Assembly: GCA_003500135.1 (NCBI GenBank)
Contig: DNTA01000117.1
Location: 1 to 11,157 of the forward strand
Length of the DNA: 11,157 bases
From: Cytophagales bacterium
GTDB lineage: Bacteria > Bacteroidota > Bacteroidia > Cytophagales > Cyclobacteriaceae
Reading direction: 5' to 3'
Shown: one piece after another, positions 1-7,662 of the stretch
How positions within the stretch are numbered: position 1 is the first letter of the stretch
Layout of the letters: each line of letters begins with the position of its first letter
Position numbers and translations under genes: made by a program
Notes under the pieces: generated by a model
Told to the model about the DNA's origin: nothing
Database searches by the model: none
The model's input: only the letters and a program-made list of their open reading frames with translations

Positions 1-28
1 ATCGCCACAAAAGTATCCAAAAAGTCTA

Positions 29-78
29 GAACCAAAAATGCTTCCCCCCGCATCTCCACGCACCCCCGCTTTTGGTTC
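29..78. repeat. 9-bp inverted repeat around a C-rich loop
   Basis: GAACCAAAA at 29-37 is matched exactly by its reverse complement TTTTGGTTC at 70-78. The 32-base loop between them is very C-rich, with runs of six and five C. It could be the end of a transcription unit that starts to the left of the window, or part of a dispersed intergenic repeat. A similar 11-base word, TGCTTCCCCCC, occurs at 39-49 and again at 1657-1667. No T-tract follows the hairpin, so a terminator role is weak. Confidence 0.3.
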
Positions 79-91
79 GGGCTTAGGCGCA

Positions 92-147
92 GGCGTTCAA
101 GGGTTCAAAAGTTCAGCGGTTCAGATGTTCAGTGGTTCAGAAGTTAG
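92..147. repeat. Period-8 tandem array, consensus NNNGTTCA
   Basis: Seven consecutive 8-base units run in register. Six end in GTTCA (for example GCGGTTCA at 116-123 and GATGTTCA at 124-131), and the last is degenerate. The first three bases of each unit vary while GTTCA is conserved. The array is the upstream member of a large inverted arrangement, because TGAAC repeats occur at 376-410. The exact 14-mer at 119-132 is the reverse complement of 376-389. Confidence 0.75.
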
Positions 148-179
148 AAGGTGGTGGATGGGTTGATTTGTTTAAATAT

Positions 180-270
180 GCACAGAGCTCGAGACTCGAA
201 GCTGGAAGCTCGAAGATATTAGCTCATGGCTCATGGCTCATGGTTTATGGTTCATGGTTCATGGCTCATG
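180..270. repeat. Period-7 tandem array, GCTSGAA-type then GCTCATG-type units
   Basis: Thirteen units of seven bases run without a phase break. The left part is degenerate (GCTCGAG, GCTGGAA, GCTCGAA). After one poor unit at 215-221, the right part has seven GCTCATG/GTTCATG units at 222-270. The left part together with its AT-rich leader at 170-179 matches 1572-1617 at 37 of 46 positions, so it belongs to a dispersed family. A plus-strand reading frame runs through the array, but its protein is only the repeat translated. Confidence 0.8.
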
Positions 271-375
271 GTACTTCCGAAAATTTACAGTGTCATTACG
301 CCGTTGCAGGTGTTGTCACCTTCAACTCTCGTAGGTTGATTCGGGGATTTGTTGAATGTCTTGTTTATCAATTCG

Positions 376-410
376 CTGAACATCTGAACTCTGAACGTTG
401 AACCCTGAAC
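376..410. repeat. Inverted TGAAC repeat array
   Basis: TGAAC occurs at 377, 385, 392, 399 and 406, which is a spacing of 8, 7, 7 and 7 bases. It is the reverse complement of the GTTCA core at 92-147. CTGAACATCTGAAC (376-389) pairs perfectly with 119-132. Together the two arrays bracket the period-7 array, and the whole of 92-410 could fold back on itself. Confidence 0.65.
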
Positions 411-490
411 TTTCAATCCCTAAATACAGTTGACCGTTTTTGATTAACAATTAGCGATTGGACCGATCCTTGAACTTAGAAAATTTTGAA

Positions 491-534
491 TGCGTTTGTA
501 ACGCATGGCTAAGGAGAATGGCGTTTGTAACGCC
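491..534. repeat. Two short hairpins sharing GCGTTTGTAACGC
   Basis: TGCGTTTGTAACGCA (491-505) and GGCGTTTGTAACGCC (520-534) are each a perfect 6-bp stem with the loop TGT. They share the same 13-base core, and their outer pair differs in a compensated way (T:A versus G:C), which points to selection for, or descent from, a folded element. They are 14 bases apart. This looks like a REP-type palindromic pair. I see no T-tract or gene tied to it. Confidence 0.55.
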
Positions 535-634
535 CGGTTGATGTTCGGAAAAAATCATTGATACCGATATTTATTTCAGCCCAACTCTATAACTACCGAA
601 CATTTCAAATTGCTGAATAGCAAGTAGAATAATG

Positions 635-662
635 ATCAGAGTCCGCAGGGTGAGACTCTGAT
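635..662 (-). terminator. 9-bp stem-loop 38 bases past the stop of the outer-membrane protein gene
   Basis: ATCAGAGTC at 635-643 and GACTCTGAT at 654-662 form a perfect 9-bp stem with a 10-base loop. It lies where a terminator for the minus-strand gene ending at 701 would be expected. The minus-strand sequence after the stem is not a T-run, so factor-independent termination is uncertain. It could instead be a repetitive palindrome. The rest of 535-700 shows nothing else I can support. Confidence 0.35.
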
Positions 663-700
663 AGCGGTTAATACTCCACTGGAAGTTAAATCATCAGCTC

Positions 701-1360
701 TTACTTCAGTAGATAAGCTACAGATAGTTGAAAAGTCTGGTTTAAAAATTTTAAATCTTCATCAAGTGGGTTTCCATTTTCATCGTTTTGTTGAACGCCC
801 TTGAATACAGATGAAAGACCATGAAAATATCTTCCGCTTATGGTAAGTTGATCAATTAAGAAGATAGATATTCCCCCACTGATTCCAAAATCAAAGCGGT
901 TCACATCAAAATTATGTTCCTCCCAAAAATCAAATAAATCAATCGATCCTGAATCAAATTTTGACTTGGCGGATAACATATAATTAAATTCAGGCCCCAA
1001 ACTAAGATAGATTTTATCAGTTAGATGATAGTTCAATAGAATTGGCACAGATAAGTAATTATAATGAACATATACATCACCACTTGGGTTAGTGTTTGCT
1101 TGTGCTGGAGACTTGTATCCTTTGCTCGAATAAAGAAGTTCAGGTGAAATGGATATTTTATCATTTAGTGTGACCAAGCTTACGATTCCCGTGTGATACG
1201 AAAAACGATATTTATGATCGATGGCCACACTGATTTCTGAAATCACTGATGTATTTGTATAATTCAACCCGGCACGAATACCAAATTTAATCTGAGGTTG
1301 CGCAATTATAGTAGTTGAGCCTACTACTATCAATAGAAAAGTTAACAATGCTTTTTTCAT
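701..1360 (-). CDS. Outer-membrane beta-barrel protein, PorT-like family
   Basis: This 219-residue protein is probably a small outer-membrane barrel of the porin-like family common in Bacteroidota (OMP_b-brl_2 type). Residues 1-20 form a typical signal peptide: two lysines, a hydrophobic core and IIA before the likely cleavage at Q21. The mature part has alternating amphipathic strands. Family-like stretches include ISPELLYSSKGYK near 71-83, NYLSVPILLNYHL near 101-113 followed by a GPEFNYML strand, and the glycine-rich strand FDFGISGGISIFL near 156-168. The chain ends in a strand with aromatic and hydrophobic residues, as expected for barrel assembly. The ATG at 1360 places the signal peptide at the N-terminus, which supports this start. 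The gene stands alone between two repeat-rich spacers and has no evident link to the defence genes. Its ligand or partner cannot be told from sequence. Confidence 0.85.
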   Translation of the reverse strand: MKKALLTFLLIVVGSTTIIAQPQIKFGIRAGLNYTNTSVISEISVAIDHKYRFSYHTGIVSLVTLNDKISISPELLYSSKGYKSPAQANTNPSGDVYVHYNYLSVPILLNYHLTDKIYLSLGPEFNYMLSAKSKFDSGSIDLFDFWEEHNFDVNRFDFGISGGISIFLIDQLTISGRYFHGLSSVFKGVQQNDENGNPLDEDLKFLNQTFQLSVAYLLK

Positions 1361-1770
1361 AACATGATGTAAATTGTAGTTAATGAGTATGTAAAAAATC
1401 CCTTTGGAAATACGAAGTTCTATTAATACAAAGAATGAATTCTTTTCAGGCGTGAATATAGCTCATAACCAATCTTTGCTCAAGAAATTAGAGTTATATT
1501 TAATTTACATTTGCCTCTTAAAGACATTAGGCATTAAACTTTAAAAACCCTGATCCAAGTCCCTACAAGTCGTTTATATATGCCCAAAGCTCAAAGCTGG
1601 AGGCTGGAAGCTGGAAGGATTGAAACCCTTTAAGCTTTCCTCTTTTAACTTGAAACTGCTTCCCCCCTGTTTTGTGTCCTCTCATACCCACACGTTCACT
1701 ACAGATTCTTGCTCTTGATGATCATCGGGATATAAAAATTAAGCGGTATTGAATGCGTGTAGGTGAGTCA
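1361..1770. other. Gene-free spacer of 410 bases
   Basis: No credible reading frame was found on either strand. The spacer should hold the promoter of the outer-membrane protein gene at its left end and the end of the hsdR operon transcript at its right end, but I cannot point to a convincing promoter or terminator. It carries a period-7 repeat at 1572-1616, a C-run at 1662-1667 and a 10-base perfect palindrome, GATGATCATC, at 1717-1726 without obvious role. Confidence 0.6.
1572..1616. repeat. Second, shorter copy of the period-7 element
   Basis: An AT-rich leader at 1572-1581 precedes five 7-base units (GCCCAAA, GCTCAAA, GCTGGAG, then GCTGGAA twice) at 1582-1616. Leader and units align without gaps with 170-215, with 37 of 46 bases identical counting one base past the last unit. 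The copy is in the same orientation as the longer array, about 1.4 kb away. It lacks the GCTCATG extension. Confidence 0.7.
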
Positions 1771-2688
1771 TTATGAATTGTTATGATAATTGTATGATTG
1801 CTTGATCAGGCTCATTAGATAGTCAAGGTCTGAATCAATGGTAATTTTAGCCTCATAGTCGCCTAAGCCCCAATGTCCTTTTTCGGAAACATCCTCAAAT
1901 AAGTTTTTGGGATCATCTAAAAGTCCCTTCTTTAGGTTTATTCGAACCCTAAGTTGCTTTTTTTGTAATTCGATATCAGTGACCACTTTTTTGCTAAGCT
2001 TAAAACCAACGTAAAACTTGGTTGGACTAATATCCAGTTCTCCCAGGTTTAAAATGCGTTCCTTTAAAGATTGATATATCTCTATTGTTTCTGGTGAGCC
2101 TTTTTCTAAATTATACTCCTCATTATAGACACGGACCTCTTTCGATATTTTTTCCATTTCCGTATCTTTCTTTGAAATGGTTTGCACACTCTCCTGGCTA
2201 TTTGATTTGTGTTGATTTAAAAGTATCGTGTCATTCGAATATTTTTTGATTTCCCACAGCTCAAAAGGCAGATCCTTAAACTCAATACTTTGTTTTTGGT
2301 AGGTTGTAAACTGAGGTGAAATAAAGATTACCCTCGACTGACTCCAATCCACATCGTCTCTTTTTAGGGTCTTGCCGGTTTGCTCCTGGTACTCCAGAAT
2401 GAAATCAGCTTTATTATTCAAGAGTAATGACAAGTATGAATATCCCTGATCTATCACCGAGTAGCTCTTCCCTTTTTTGTATTCGATGATTACAAATGAC
2501 CTGGACTGCTGATCAAAGCCAAGACTATCAATTCGTAACCCGTTGAGTTGAAATTCGCTTTTAACCAACTCCAAACCAAAAAGTAATCCAAGGTTTTCTT
2601 CAACAAGAGATTGGATATCCTTTTCTAATTTGAAAGAAATATTTTTAACCTCTTCAAGTTTGGTTTTATTCAGTTTATATAAATCCAT
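1771..2688 (-). CDS. DUF5655 protein with PD-(D/E)XK-like N-terminal domain
   Basis: This protein has 305 residues and no signal peptide. The N-terminal half looks like a PD-(D/E)XK nuclease fold. E30 lies in the first helix, D54 in the RIDSLGFD strand, E69 and K71 in VIIEYKKGK, and Q81 in DQGYSY. A charged linker of roughly residues 155-195 follows. The C-terminal hundred residues (FYVGFK, RVRINLKKG, GHWGLGDYEAKI) resemble DUF5655, a domain often found alone or after such nuclease-like domains. It starts 2 bp after the hsdR stop, so it is almost certainly co-transcribed with hsdR and probably translationally coupled. DNA binding or cleavage is inferred from the fold, and the exact substrate is unknown. 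It may assist, or add to, restriction by the neighbouring type I enzyme. The next downstream gene is over 400 bases away, so this is the last gene of the operon. Confidence 0.8.
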   Translation of the reverse strand: MDLYKLNKTKLEEVKNISFKLEKDIQSLVEENLGLLFGLELVKSEFQLNGLRIDSLGFDQQSRSFVIIEYKKGKSYSVIDQGYSYLSLLLNNKADFILEYQEQTGKTLKRDDVDWSQSRVIFISPQFTTYQKQSIEFKDLPFELWEIKKYSNDTILLNQHKSNSQESVQTISKKDTEMEKISKEVRVYNEEYNLEKGSPETIEIYQSLKERILNLGELDISPTKFYVGFKLSKKVVTDIELQKKQLRVRINLKKGLLDDPKNLFEDVSEKGHWGLGDYEAKITIDSDLDYLMSLIKQSYNYHNNS

Positions 2689-2690
2689 AA

Positions 2691-5600
2691 TTAATTTGAA
2701 TACCTCTTAAAATTCTCTGCCTGTTCAAAAATCTCCTTATACACTTCATCCCGATCCACGGGCGGGTAGTCGAACTCGGCCAGTAATATAATCAGGTCAG
2801 CCTTAAGCTCTGCTTTTATGTCGTCTCGTTTGTCCCAGTCGGTGTATTTGGCTTTGTCGTCTACGACTAGTTTTACTTTCTTTGATAGCGGAATAAGCTT
2901 ATTTTCAGGATATTCGAAATCATATTTATGAGCAAGCTGCTTTAGAATATCATAAAACGACTTCTCCTCAAAATCGATACCCAGATCAGCAAAAGATGCT
3001 TTCTCCTTTTTTAGGGCAAAATACAGGTCAATAATTTCATCAGTAAACTCATCCAGCACCTCGCTGCGCAGCACATCTCCTTCCTTACGTTCATTGTACC
3101 GTTCAACGAGGGCTTTCATTTTTTTAGAGAAATCAACACCCTTGGCTTTATTGACTTTTCTGAAATCGTCGATGGCTTTGGCCAATAGCTGCTGTAACAA
3201 TTTGATCCTGGTATTCGGCAGCTTTATCTTTTCTATCTTGTTTATGTAGTCGTCATCGAATATATCGACTTCGGCAGCTTCTTCTCCCAGCCTGAATATC
3301 TCTTCTACTCCTTCGCTCTGGATCGCTTCCTTCACCATTTCACGTACTCGGGCATTCATTTGTGAGATATCAGGTGCAGTACCCTTAGTTAACTTAAATA
3401 CAATAGAACGAACTGCGAGATAGAAATGAATAGTATCTTTTTCATCTTCTGAAAAGGCCTCAGAACCAGAACAAATATCATAAGCTGCTTTGAGTCGTTT
3501 CACCAAATGCATAAAGCGTTTTTCAAGATCATGGGTTACCTGTACAAACTCAGCCGCCATATTTAGGGCATTTAACTGCTCTAACGGTGTACCATCGAAG
3601 TACTTTGAACTGTCAAACTTGTGAAAGATACGACCCAGCAAATCCAGATGATCTTTGACCACAATGATAGATTGTTCAATGTCTTCAAAGTTCTGGCTAT
3701 CGACTTTGTTGTACATGGCAAGAGCCAGGTTCATCTGTCGCTTGATGCCGAAATAATCCACCACCAATCCCTTTTCCTTTCCTTCAAAGGTTCTATTGAC
3801 ACGTGATATGGTTTGAATTAGATTATGCCTCTGGATCGGTTTATCAATGTACATGGTATCAAGAAACGGTACATCAAATCCTGTCAACCACATATCTACC
3901 ACAATTGCGATCTTAAAGTTTGATTTGGCATTTTTAAACTGGATATCCAGTTTCTTTCGATCCTCTTTTGTTCCCAATAGATCCCACAACTCTTTTTCAT
4001 CGTCCTTGCCCCTAGTCATGACCATTTTTACCCGTTCTATCGGCAGAATTTCTTTTTGCTCTTTTTCAGTCAGTTCATTGCCTTCCTCGCCTGCCGGACG
4101 TGCAGGTTCCGCTACTCGCACTTCATTCCACTCAGGTCGTATGGCTATGATTTCTCTAAATAATTGAAAAGCGATCGGTCGACTACTGCAAACAAACATA
4201 GCCTTACCTTTAACAGTCGCACCCTCCCTCACACGTTTTTCATAATGAGCTACAAAATCCTCAGCCACTGCCCTGATACGATCGGGATCACCTATGATCG
4301 CATTGATATTGGCCGATGCTTTTTTACTTTCTTCTATCTGATATTCATTGGCGCTCTCTTCGGCACATTGGTCATAGTACTTTTCAATTTCTTCAAGCTT
4401 CTTATTGTCAAGCAATACTTTTGCTGCACGTCCTTCATACACGATTTTTCGAGTGATCTCGTCTTTAACGGATTCCGTCATGGTATATGCGTCTACAACT
4501 TCCCCGAAAACATCCAATGTGGCGTCTATCGGAGTACCGGTAAATCCAACATAGGTTGCATTCGGCAGTGATTCATGTAGATATCTGGCGAAGCCATATC
4601 TTTTGGTAACCCCTCCTTCTGTTATACGTACTTTCTGATCAAGATTGGTCTGGCTGCGGTGAGCTTCATCTGAAATACAAATTACATTATATCGTTCTGT
4701 TAACAGATCAGTATCCTCAGTAAACTTATGGATCGTTGTCAGGTAAACGCCTCCGCTCTGTATCCCCTGAAGTCTTTCTTTTAGTTCTGCCCGACTCTCA
4801 ACGCTAATCACATTATCATCTCCAATAAATTCTTTGGCATTGGTAAACTGACCGGAAAGCTGATCATCAAGATCGGTGCGATCAGTAATGAGTATAATGG
4901 TCGGGCTGGAGAAATATACGCTTTTCATCAACAACCTTGTCAGATACAACATGGTGTAGCTCTTACCACTACCCGTGGCACCGAAGTATGTACCGCCTTT
5001 ACCATCTCCCTCCGGTTTTTGATGCCCGACAATATTTTTGTAAAGCTTATTGGCTGCATAAAACTGTGGGTATCTACAAACGATCTTTTCTTCTTTCCTG
5101 GAGCTATCGGGGAAGTAAATAAAGTTTCTGATAATGTTGCGCAAGCGATCCTGATGAAACATACCATGGATTAGGGAGTGCAAAGAGTCAATACCGTCCA
5201 CTTCTTCTTTATCACCGCCTGTAATCTTACGCCAGGCGTAGTAGAACTCATAGGGAGCGAAAAATGATCCGGCTTTATTATTAACCCCATCACTGATGAC
5301 GCAAAAAGCATTGTATTTAAATAGTTCGGGAATGTCCCTTTGGTAGCGAGTAGTTAACTGCACAAAGGCATCATGAATTGTGGCATTCTCCCGTATGGCA
5401 CTTTTGAACTCAAAAACAACCAAGGGCAAGCCATTGAAATACAGGATTCCATCCGGAATTCGCTTTTCATAGCCAATAATTTCCAGCTGATTAACAAACT
5501 TGATGATGTTTTGGTGTTCACCATAACCAATATCTGATTCGGCTGCCAGGTCCAATGGCCGTTCATCTGAATTCGAATATATCTGGCGTCCCAGTCCTGA

Positions 5601-5927
5601 ATAATCAATCAATTGAATGTACAAGTCTTTTTGCGAACGATCTTCCCGCTTCAGAATAAAACCATCCGACACCAATTTCATAATGGCTTTGTTGCTTTCG
5701 TACAGATCAGATGCAGAAAAGGTTTCTAATTCACGTATAATTTGCTGGATTTCTCCTTGTGTGATCTTCTCTCCTTTATATTTCTTTGAAAGAAAGGCTT
5801 CCAGGTCTTCTTTGATCAAAACCTCCTGAGGTGTTCGATAAATTGCTTCACCGGGCACATATGGAATCTGCTCCTGACCCAATAGGTCGATAAAAGCTTG
5901 TTCCAATTGTGCTTCCCTGAATTTCAT
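2691..5927 (-). CDS. hsdR: Type I restriction enzyme subunit R (HsdR)
   Basis: The 1078 residues are of normal length for HsdR, the motor and nuclease subunit of type I restriction enzymes. These translocate DNA with ATP and cut it far from an unmethylated target recognised by HsdS. The nuclease domain shows D159 (RIPDG), E173 and K175 (VFEFK), and a following glutamine/tyrosine pair (Q190, Y195). The helicase domain shows Walker A GATGSGKS at 316-323, DEAH at 420-423, TGT at 463-465, and LTGFD at 681-685 leading to the QTISRVNR motif VI at 705-712. The C-terminal 300 residues are helical and charged, as in the part that contacts the methylase. All catalytic motifs are present, so the subunit looks active. 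Its start overlaps the stop of the toxin gene by ATGA. No hsdM or hsdS is in the window. A GC-rich PARPAGEEG segment near 608-616 sits in a variable loop. Confidence 0.96.
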   Translation of the reverse strand: MKFREAQLEQAFIDLLGQEQIPYVPGEAIYRTPQEVLIKEDLEAFLSKKYKGEKITQGEIQQIIRELETFSASDLYESNKAIMKLVSDGFILKREDRSQKDLYIQLIDYSGLGRQIYSNSDERPLDLAAESDIGYGEHQNIIKFVNQLEIIGYEKRIPDGILYFNGLPLVVFEFKSAIRENATIHDAFVQLTTRYQRDIPELFKYNAFCVISDGVNNKAGSFFAPYEFYYAWRKITGGDKEEVDGIDSLHSLIHGMFHQDRLRNIIRNFIYFPDSSRKEEKIVCRYPQFYAANKLYKNIVGHQKPEGDGKGGTYFGATGSGKSYTMLYLTRLLMKSVYFSSPTIILITDRTDLDDQLSGQFTNAKEFIGDDNVISVESRAELKERLQGIQSGGVYLTTIHKFTEDTDLLTERYNVICISDEAHRSQTNLDQKVRITEGGVTKRYGFARYLHESLPNATYVGFTGTPIDATLDVFGEVVDAYTMTESVKDEITRKIVYEGRAAKVLLDNKKLEEIEKYYDQCAEESANEYQIEESKKASANINAIIGDPDRIRAVAEDFVAHYEKRVREGATVKGKAMFVCSSRPIAFQLFREIIAIRPEWNEVRVAEPARPAGEEGNELTEKEQKEILPIERVKMVMTRGKDDEKELWDLLGTKEDRKKLDIQFKNAKSNFKIAIVVDMWLTGFDVPFLDTMYIDKPIQRHNLIQTISRVNRTFEGKEKGLVVDYFGIKRQMNLALAMYNKVDSQNFEDIEQSIIVVKDHLDLLGRIFHKFDSSKYFDGTPLEQLNALNMAAEFVQVTHDLEKRFMHLVKRLKAAYDICSGSEAFSEDEKDTIHFYLAVRSIVFKLTKGTAPDISQMNARVREMVKEAIQSEGVEEIFRLGEEAAEVDIFDDDYINKIEKIKLPNTRIKLLQQLLAKAIDDFRKVNKAKGVDFSKKMKALVERYNERKEGDVLRSEVLDEFTDEIIDLYFALKKEKASFADLGIDFEEKSFYDILKQLAHKYDFEYPENKLIPLSKKVKLVVDDKAKYTDWDKRDDIKAELKADLIILLAEFDYPPVDRDEVYKEIFEQAENFKRYSN

Positions 5928-6910
5928 TTCACATCTAAGTTTACTGACCAGGAAATTACTTTAATTCTACTTGATAGACTTTCCAAAGAGCCTAATATTT
6001 TGCTACTTTCTGGAAACTCCCCAAATACCAACGGCTTGAAATCAATTGAATAGCTCTTTTGCAGTTCACTCCATACCTCTTTGGGTTTGGAAAAAACGAT
6101 TGCTTTAAAAGGATGGTGAATCAGCCAATCATTATTGTTAATATATCCTTCAACATCATCATTTCCTACTTTATTGAGCATTTCCACAAATTCATCCGAA
6201 TTTAAAAACGCTTGAATATTCTTGTCTCTGAGTAGCATATGTAAATCATATAAATGACGAATTTTCAACTTCAGGTCATTTATAGGCTCCTGAGTATGAC
6301 TGAATCGCACCAAACTCAGCACTTTTTCGCATAGTGTTCTTCTCACATCTAATACCTGCACTGGAAAGGGTTCCATAGAATATTCATTGATCAATTCATA
6401 CTGACCGGATTGCAACATCATTTCGTAGATGTATGAACTGATTTCCTGTGAGTGATATGGTTCGTAATGGCCGAGCCATGATGATTCAAGTATTACCTTA
6501 TCTCTTACCTGTCCATATTTACCTCTAAAGACTTTTGGATATTCATGAGCTGTTTTCCTGATCATTCCACGCTTATTGGTAATGCCGGGAACATTCACTT
6601 CGGGCATTATTGGATTTACTGCATTATAGATTTCTTTCAGTTTCTTTTTGAGCTGACTTCCAGTTTCCTCTACTGATCTTAGCGTAACCAGATCTATATC
6701 CTCCGAAAATCGCTCTATTAACCGGTAACATTTAGATAGTGCTGTACCTCCTTTGAATACTACCTGAGAAGCTATCTCACTGGAATAAATAGCATGAAGG
6801 GCTTTTGTAACCCAATAATCTTTTTCAATGTAGATATCCAGTATCTCCATCTGCTGCGCAGTTGCACGGACGGCCTCATTGAATAATTTGGTGTTTTCGT
6901 GCAAGTTCAT
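5924..6910 (-). CDS. AbiEii/AbiGii-family nucleotidyltransferase toxin
   Basis: This 328-residue protein belongs to the AbiEii toxins of type IV toxin-antitoxin and abortive-infection systems, which carry a DNA polymerase beta-like nucleotidyltransferase fold. Family hallmarks are visible: IEKDYWVTKAL at 28-38, GGTALSK at 54-60 (the nucleotidyltransferase GG/GS motif), and RFSEDIDL at 67-74, where D71 and D73 are the expected metal ligands. Related MenT toxins add nucleotides to the 3' end of tRNA and block charging. Whether this protein does the same is inference. The C-terminal half includes conserved-looking segments RRTLCEKVLSLVRFS and LKIRHLYDLHML, typical of the longer members. The gene overlaps its antitoxin gene by ATGA upstream and hsdR by ATGA downstream, so toxin and restriction subunit are translated from one message. 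Nothing suggests inactivation. Confidence 0.9.
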   Translation of the reverse strand: MNLHENTKLFNEAVRATAQQMEILDIYIEKDYWVTKALHAIYSSEIASQVVFKGGTALSKCYRLIERFSEDIDLVTLRSVEETGSQLKKKLKEIYNAVNPIMPEVNVPGITNKRGMIRKTAHEYPKVFRGKYGQVRDKVILESSWLGHYEPYHSQEISSYIYEMMLQSGQYELINEYSMEPFPVQVLDVRRTLCEKVLSLVRFSHTQEPINDLKLKIRHLYDLHMLLRDKNIQAFLNSDEFVEMLNKVGNDDVEGYINNNDWLIHHPFKAIVFSKPKEVWSELQKSYSIDFKPLVFGEFPESSKILGSLESLSSRIKVISWSVNLDVK

Positions 6911-7632
6911 TTGATATTCCAGTTTTCAGCTGTGGGTAAAATATTCGCAGCACCTTTCAGCTTGTACTTTGTGATTGGGTTGAGTGTTTTTTTGATCGAG
7001 TTTATATAAGTCTCTCTTCCCAGCGACTCTAATACTGCACCCAATAAAGCGCGGGTGGATGGCGGATACTTTTGTGATAATCTGACTATGGTTTTTTCTT
7101 CTCTATCGGATAGATCACTTATTAATTCTTTCAGTCTACGGCATGCATCGGCTATGGTGATATCTGGTATCCTCTTTATGTATCTTGCAGCATCCAGCAA
7201 CTGCAGCAATGGAATGTTTTCTCGTGTGATGGTATTTCGTTGGCGAACAAAGGAAATCGTATAACGATCTCTTTTGAATGATGGACGAACCTCATTCTTA
7301 CCAATTTGTATGGTATTACTAACCTGTGTAGTTAACCCCAATTCACTATAGATACTCAAACCTGTGAGATAACCAATGACCTTACTGTCACTTTCCAGCA
7401 GGTCCTTCACTACCTGGTACTGCGTGGGTGCCAGCGTACCAAAAACTGTTTTTTCCGGCTTATAATATTTCCCTTTAGACAGCTTGCTGATCTTACCTGA
7501 AGCAACCAGCCTGTTCAGTGATTTGATCGCTGCTTCTTTACTTTTCACCTCCTCCATAAAATCCTCGTAGGTGAATACATACCCCTTAGGCAGTCGATCT
7601 ATCGTATTTGCTATGTATTCAGCTATTTTCAT
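6907..7632 (-). CDS. DUF6088 / AbiEi-type antitoxin and likely autorepressor
   Basis: This 241-residue protein is the expected partner of the adjacent toxin. Residues 1-60 look like a winged helix-turn-helix: KGYVFTYEDFM, then a recognition-helix-like AAIKSLNRLVASGKI, then a basic LSKGKYYKP wing. This resembles AbiEi N-termini and DUF6088. The middle part (VIGYLTGLSIYSELGL, near 84-100) matches the conserved core of this group. Known AbiEi proteins neutralise AbiEii without stable complex formation and repress their own promoter by binding inverted repeats. Inverted repeats of the right kind lie 31-60 bases upstream of this start codon, which supports autoregulation. As first gene of the unit, it probably sets expression of the toxin, hsdR and the DUF5655 gene. 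The ATG at 7632 gives a full winged-helix domain and is preceded by an A/T-rich leader without a clear ribosome binding site. Confidence 0.85.
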   Translation of the reverse strand: MKIAEYIANTIDRLPKGYVFTYEDFMEEVKSKEAAIKSLNRLVASGKISKLSKGKYYKPEKTVFGTLAPTQYQVVKDLLESDSKVIGYLTGLSIYSELGLTTQVSNTIQIGKNEVRPSFKRDRYTISFVRQRNTITRENIPLLQLLDAARYIKRIPDITIADACRRLKELISDLSDREEKTIVRLSQKYPPSTRALLGAVLESLGRETYINSIKKTLNPITKYKLKGAANILPTAENWNIK

Positions 7633-7662
7633 GAGAAAAAGATGAACTTAAAAATAGTCATT

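Noticed and set aside
132..401. Plus-strand reading frame of 89 codons across the repeat region
   Set aside because: Its protein is mostly the translated period-7 array (repeated HGS/MVYGS-like residues) and it spans the inverted TGAAC array. It has no domain-like composition.
92..410. Possible CRISPR array
   Set aside because: Units are 7-8 bases long and contiguous, without unique spacers of 25-40 bases, and no cas gene is nearby.
1717..1726. GATGATCATC palindrome downstream of the DUF5655 gene as terminator
   Set aside because: It is a self-complementary 10-mer with no loop, low GC and no following T-run on the minus strand, so it cannot form a terminator hairpin.
3621..5829. Several plus- and minus-strand frames inside hsdR
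   Set aside because: They lie opposite or out of frame within a long gene that has all its catalytic motifs, and their proteins show no recognisable features.
7055..7264. Plus-strand frame opposite the antitoxin gene
   Set aside because: It is fully inside a convincing gene on the other strand and has no supporting motif.
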